Source: Leifsonia sp. 1010
GTDB lineage: Bacteria; Actinomycetota; Actinomycetes; Actinomycetales; Microbacteriaceae
Assembly (NCBI RefSeq): GCF_031455295.1
Contig: NZ_JAVDSL010000005.1
Location: forward strand, 104,084 to 168,083
DNA: 64,000 nucleotides
Reading direction: 5' to 3'
Below are positions 62,256 through 64,000 of the stretch, in pieces. The position numbers and the translations under genes were made by a program. Below the pieces are notes generated by a model that was given only the letters and a program-made list of their open reading frames with translations, made no database searches and was not told where the DNA came from. The first letter of the stretch is position 1, and each line of letters opens with the position of its first letter.

Positions 62256-63848
62256 ATGACCGATGCGGAACAGCCCCTCGACCTCGTCCCCCTTCCCGGA
62301 AGCGAACGGCCGGAACGTCCGGGCTTCCGCGCGCACGGCGGCCTCGCGCCCGACTCCCGGGTGGATGCGACGCTCGTCCTGCGCCGCCGCGCCGCACTCC
62401 CGCAGAGCGCCTTCGCCGAGCCGTTGAGCCGCGACGAGCTCGCGGAACGCTACGGCGCGTCGCCTGAGGACGTCGAGCTGGTGCGCAGCACGCTCGAAGG
62501 CCTGGGGCTGACGGTCGACGAGGTGGATGCGGGCGCGCGTCGCGTCCGCATCTCCGGTCCCGTTCAGACCGTCGCCCGAGTGTTCGGCACCGACCTCGCC
62601 GAGTCGAGCGCCGAAGACGCGGGCGAGGGCGCGACCGTCTACCGGCAGCGGACCGGCGGGCTCAGCATCCCGGCCGCGCTCGCCGGCGTGGTGACCGCCG
62701 TCCTCGGTCTCGACGACCGGCCCCAGGCGCGGGCGCAGTACCGCTACGTCCCCGCGGCCGCGGTCAACACGAGCTACACACCGCCGCAGCTCGGCACGGT
62801 CTACGCGTTCCCCGACGGCACCGACGGGAGCGGGCAGACCATCGCCATCATCGAACTGGGCGGCGGCTACGTGCAGGAGGACCTCGACGTGTACTTCGCC
62901 GGTCTCGGCATCCCGACGCCGAGCGTGCGCGCGGTCGGGGTCGACGGCGGCTCGAACGCGCCGGACGGCAACCCGAACGGCGCCGACGGCGAGGTCATGC
63001 TCGACATCGAGGTGGCGGGCGCGCTGGCCCCCAAGGCCGAGATCGTCGTCTACTTCGCGCCCAACACCGACGCCGGCTTCCTGGATGCGGTGACCACCGC
63101 CGCGCACGCCGACCCCACCCCCGCGGCGATCAGCATCAGCTGGGGTCAGTCGGAGGACGGCTGGACGGCGCAGGCGCGCACGGCATTCGATGAGGCCCTG
63201 CAGGACGCCGCCGCCCTCGGCGTGACGACCACCGCGGCTGCGGGCGACGACGGGAGCAGCGACCGGGTCGGCGACGGCCGGCCGCACGTCGATTTCCCGG
63301 CCTCCTCGCCGCATGCGCTCGCCTGCGGAGGCACGCGGCTCGAGGCGGACACCTCGACCGGCACCGTGCGCTCGGAGATCGTCTGGAACAACGGCACGGG
63401 CGGCGGCGCGACCGGCGGCGGCGTCAGCGCGGTCTTCCCGCTGCCCTCATGGCAGGCGGGCGTCGGGGTGCCGTCGGGTGCGGACGGGACCGACGCCGGC
63501 GGCTCGGCCAACGGCCCGGGCGGACGCGGGGTGCCCGACGTGTCGGCGGTCGCCGACCCGCAGACCGGATACCGCATCCGCGTCGACGGTCAGGACACCG
63601 TGATCGGCGGCACCAGCGCGGTCTCCCCGCTCTGGGCTGCGCTCGTCGCGCGGCTCGTGCAGTCGACGGGCAAGCCGCTCGGACTCCTCCAGCCCCGGCT
63701 CTACGATTCGGTGCCCGCCGGGCAGGTCGCGGACGGCTTCCGCGACATCACGACCGGCGACAACGGCGCCTACCGGGCCACGGCCGGGTGGGATGCGTGC
63801 ACCGGCCTGGGCGTGCCGGACGGGACGCGGCTGCTGTCGTCGCTCTGA
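62256..63848 (+). CDS. S53 family peptidase (sedolisin/kumamolisin type)
   Basis: A 530-residue serine-carboxyl protease. The N-terminal pro-domain (about 20-160) has 'QSAFAEPLSRDELAERYGAS' and 'ISGPVQTVARVFGTDL'. The catalytic domain has Glu246/Asp250 in 'GEVMLDIEVAG', the oxyanion Asp331 in 'AAAGDDGSSD', and Ser454 in 'GGTSAVSPLWAALVARL'. The Ca2+ site is 'FRDITTGDNGAY' with 'GWDACTGLGVPDG'. No signal peptide is visible from the ATG at 62256, which is unusual for a normally secreted enzyme. It follows pmt by 45 bp and may share its transcript. Confidence 0.92.
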   Translation: MTDAEQPLDLVPLPGSERPERPGFRAHGGLAPDSRVDATLVLRRRAALPQSAFAEPLSRDELAERYGASPEDVELVRSTLEGLGLTVDEVDAGARRVRISGPVQTVARVFGTDLAESSAEDAGEGATVYRQRTGGLSIPAALAGVVTAVLGLDDRPQARAQYRYVPAAAVNTSYTPPQLGTVYAFPDGTDGSGQTIAIIELGGGYVQEDLDVYFAGLGIPTPSVRAVGVDGGSNAPDGNPNGADGEVMLDIEVAGALAPKAEIVVYFAPNTDAGFLDAVTTAAHADPTPAAISISWGQSEDGWTAQARTAFDEALQDAAALGVTTTAAAGDDGSSDRVGDGRPHVDFPASSPHALACGGTRLEADTSTGTVRSEIVWNNGTGGGATGGGVSAVFPLPSWQAGVGVPSGADGTDAGGSANGPGGRGVPDVSAVADPQTGYRIRVDGQDTVIGGTSAVSPLWAALVARLVQSTGKPLGLLQPRLYDSVPAGQVADGFRDITTGDNGAYRATAGWDACTGLGVPDGTRLLSSL

Positions 63849-63873
63849 CCGGCAGCAGCACGGACGCGCGGCC

Positions 63874-64000
63874 GGGGGGGGGGGGGGGGCGGGGGGGGGG
63901 GGGGGGGGGGCGGGGGGGGGGGGGGCCGCGGGCGGGGGGGGGGGGCCCCCCCGCCGCGCCCCGGGGGGGGGGCGCGGAGGGCCCCCCCGAGGCCGGCGCC
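63874..64000. other. Poly-G tract, probable sequencing/assembly artefact
   Basis: From 63874 the sequence becomes runs of G broken by a few C, ending in C/G-rich noise. No biological feature is plausible. The pattern fits no-signal calls read as G in two-colour sequencing, at a contig end. Confidence 0.9.

Noticed and set aside
59721..63314. A 1197-codon minus-strand frame extending upstream of rsmI through pmt and S53
   Set aside because: Only the last 272 residues match RsmI. The rest is antisense to two clear genes and has His/Arg/Asp-rich low-complexity sequence.

Overview
The window looks like one end of a contig from a high-GC actinobacterium, most likely family Microbacteriaceae (Leifsonia-like; an inference from gene content, not a database match). 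Signs are the very high GC, frequent GTG starts, many apparently leaderless genes (TANNNT boxes 6-7 nt before the start codon), actinobacterial clusters such as eno-ftsB-DUF501 and metG-tatD-rsmA-ispE, a protein O-mannosyltransferase, and a DtxR/IdeR-type iron box. No prophage, insertion sequence, CRISPR array or rRNA operon was seen. The last ~127 bases are poly-G and look like a sequencing artefact.

Layout. 1-6.4 kb: a truncated TetR gene, a LemA/M48 metalloprotease pair, then an overlapping minus-strand operon (TetR, MFS transporter, PLP-dependent deaminase/aldolase, FAD aldonolactone/alditol oxidase). 6.5-13.5 kb: an envelope protein with Ig-like domains and a membrane domain, a YchJ-type protein, a tiny membrane protein, a UAA-anticodon tRNA, a secreted HExxE-motif protein and type II NADH dehydrogenase. 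13.5-19.1 kb: minus-strand core genes hisS, eno, a small membrane protein, ftsB, DUF501 and a membrane-anchored subtilase. 19.5-24.9 kb: an iron-boxed siderophore ABC importer, a UPF0303/HbpS-like gene and mazG. 25-33.8 kb: nhaA, mfd, an alpha/beta hydrolase, a small membrane protein, pth, rplY and an SRPBCC/MarR pair. 33.9-41.3 kb: gluconokinase and 6-phosphogluconate dehydrogenase (pentose phosphate entry), a TetR/glycosyltransferase divergent pair, prs, glmU and tRNA-Gln. 41.4-54.4 kb: a MarR gene, a TagF-like/GT4 fusion for wall glycopolymer synthesis, a giant secreted metalloprotease-lectin protein, an AidB-like acyl-CoA dehydrogenase, an ABC-F ATPase and a large LuxR (LAL) regulator. 54.8-63.8 kb: ispE, rsmA, tatD and metG, then rsmI divergent from a protein mannosyltransferase, and an S53 sedolisin.

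The most unusual content lies between genes. At least five families of intergenic repeats, four of them palindromic or inverted, occur in exactly two recognisable copies each in this window. Most copies sit where two genes converge. Three minisatellites (40-bp x4, 14-bp x7, 21-bp x3) fill the ispE neighbourhood. A 43-bp direct repeat supplies the 3' ends of two convergent genes at 36.5 and 36.8 kb. The 10-mer GGTGGATGCG is strongly over-represented throughout.
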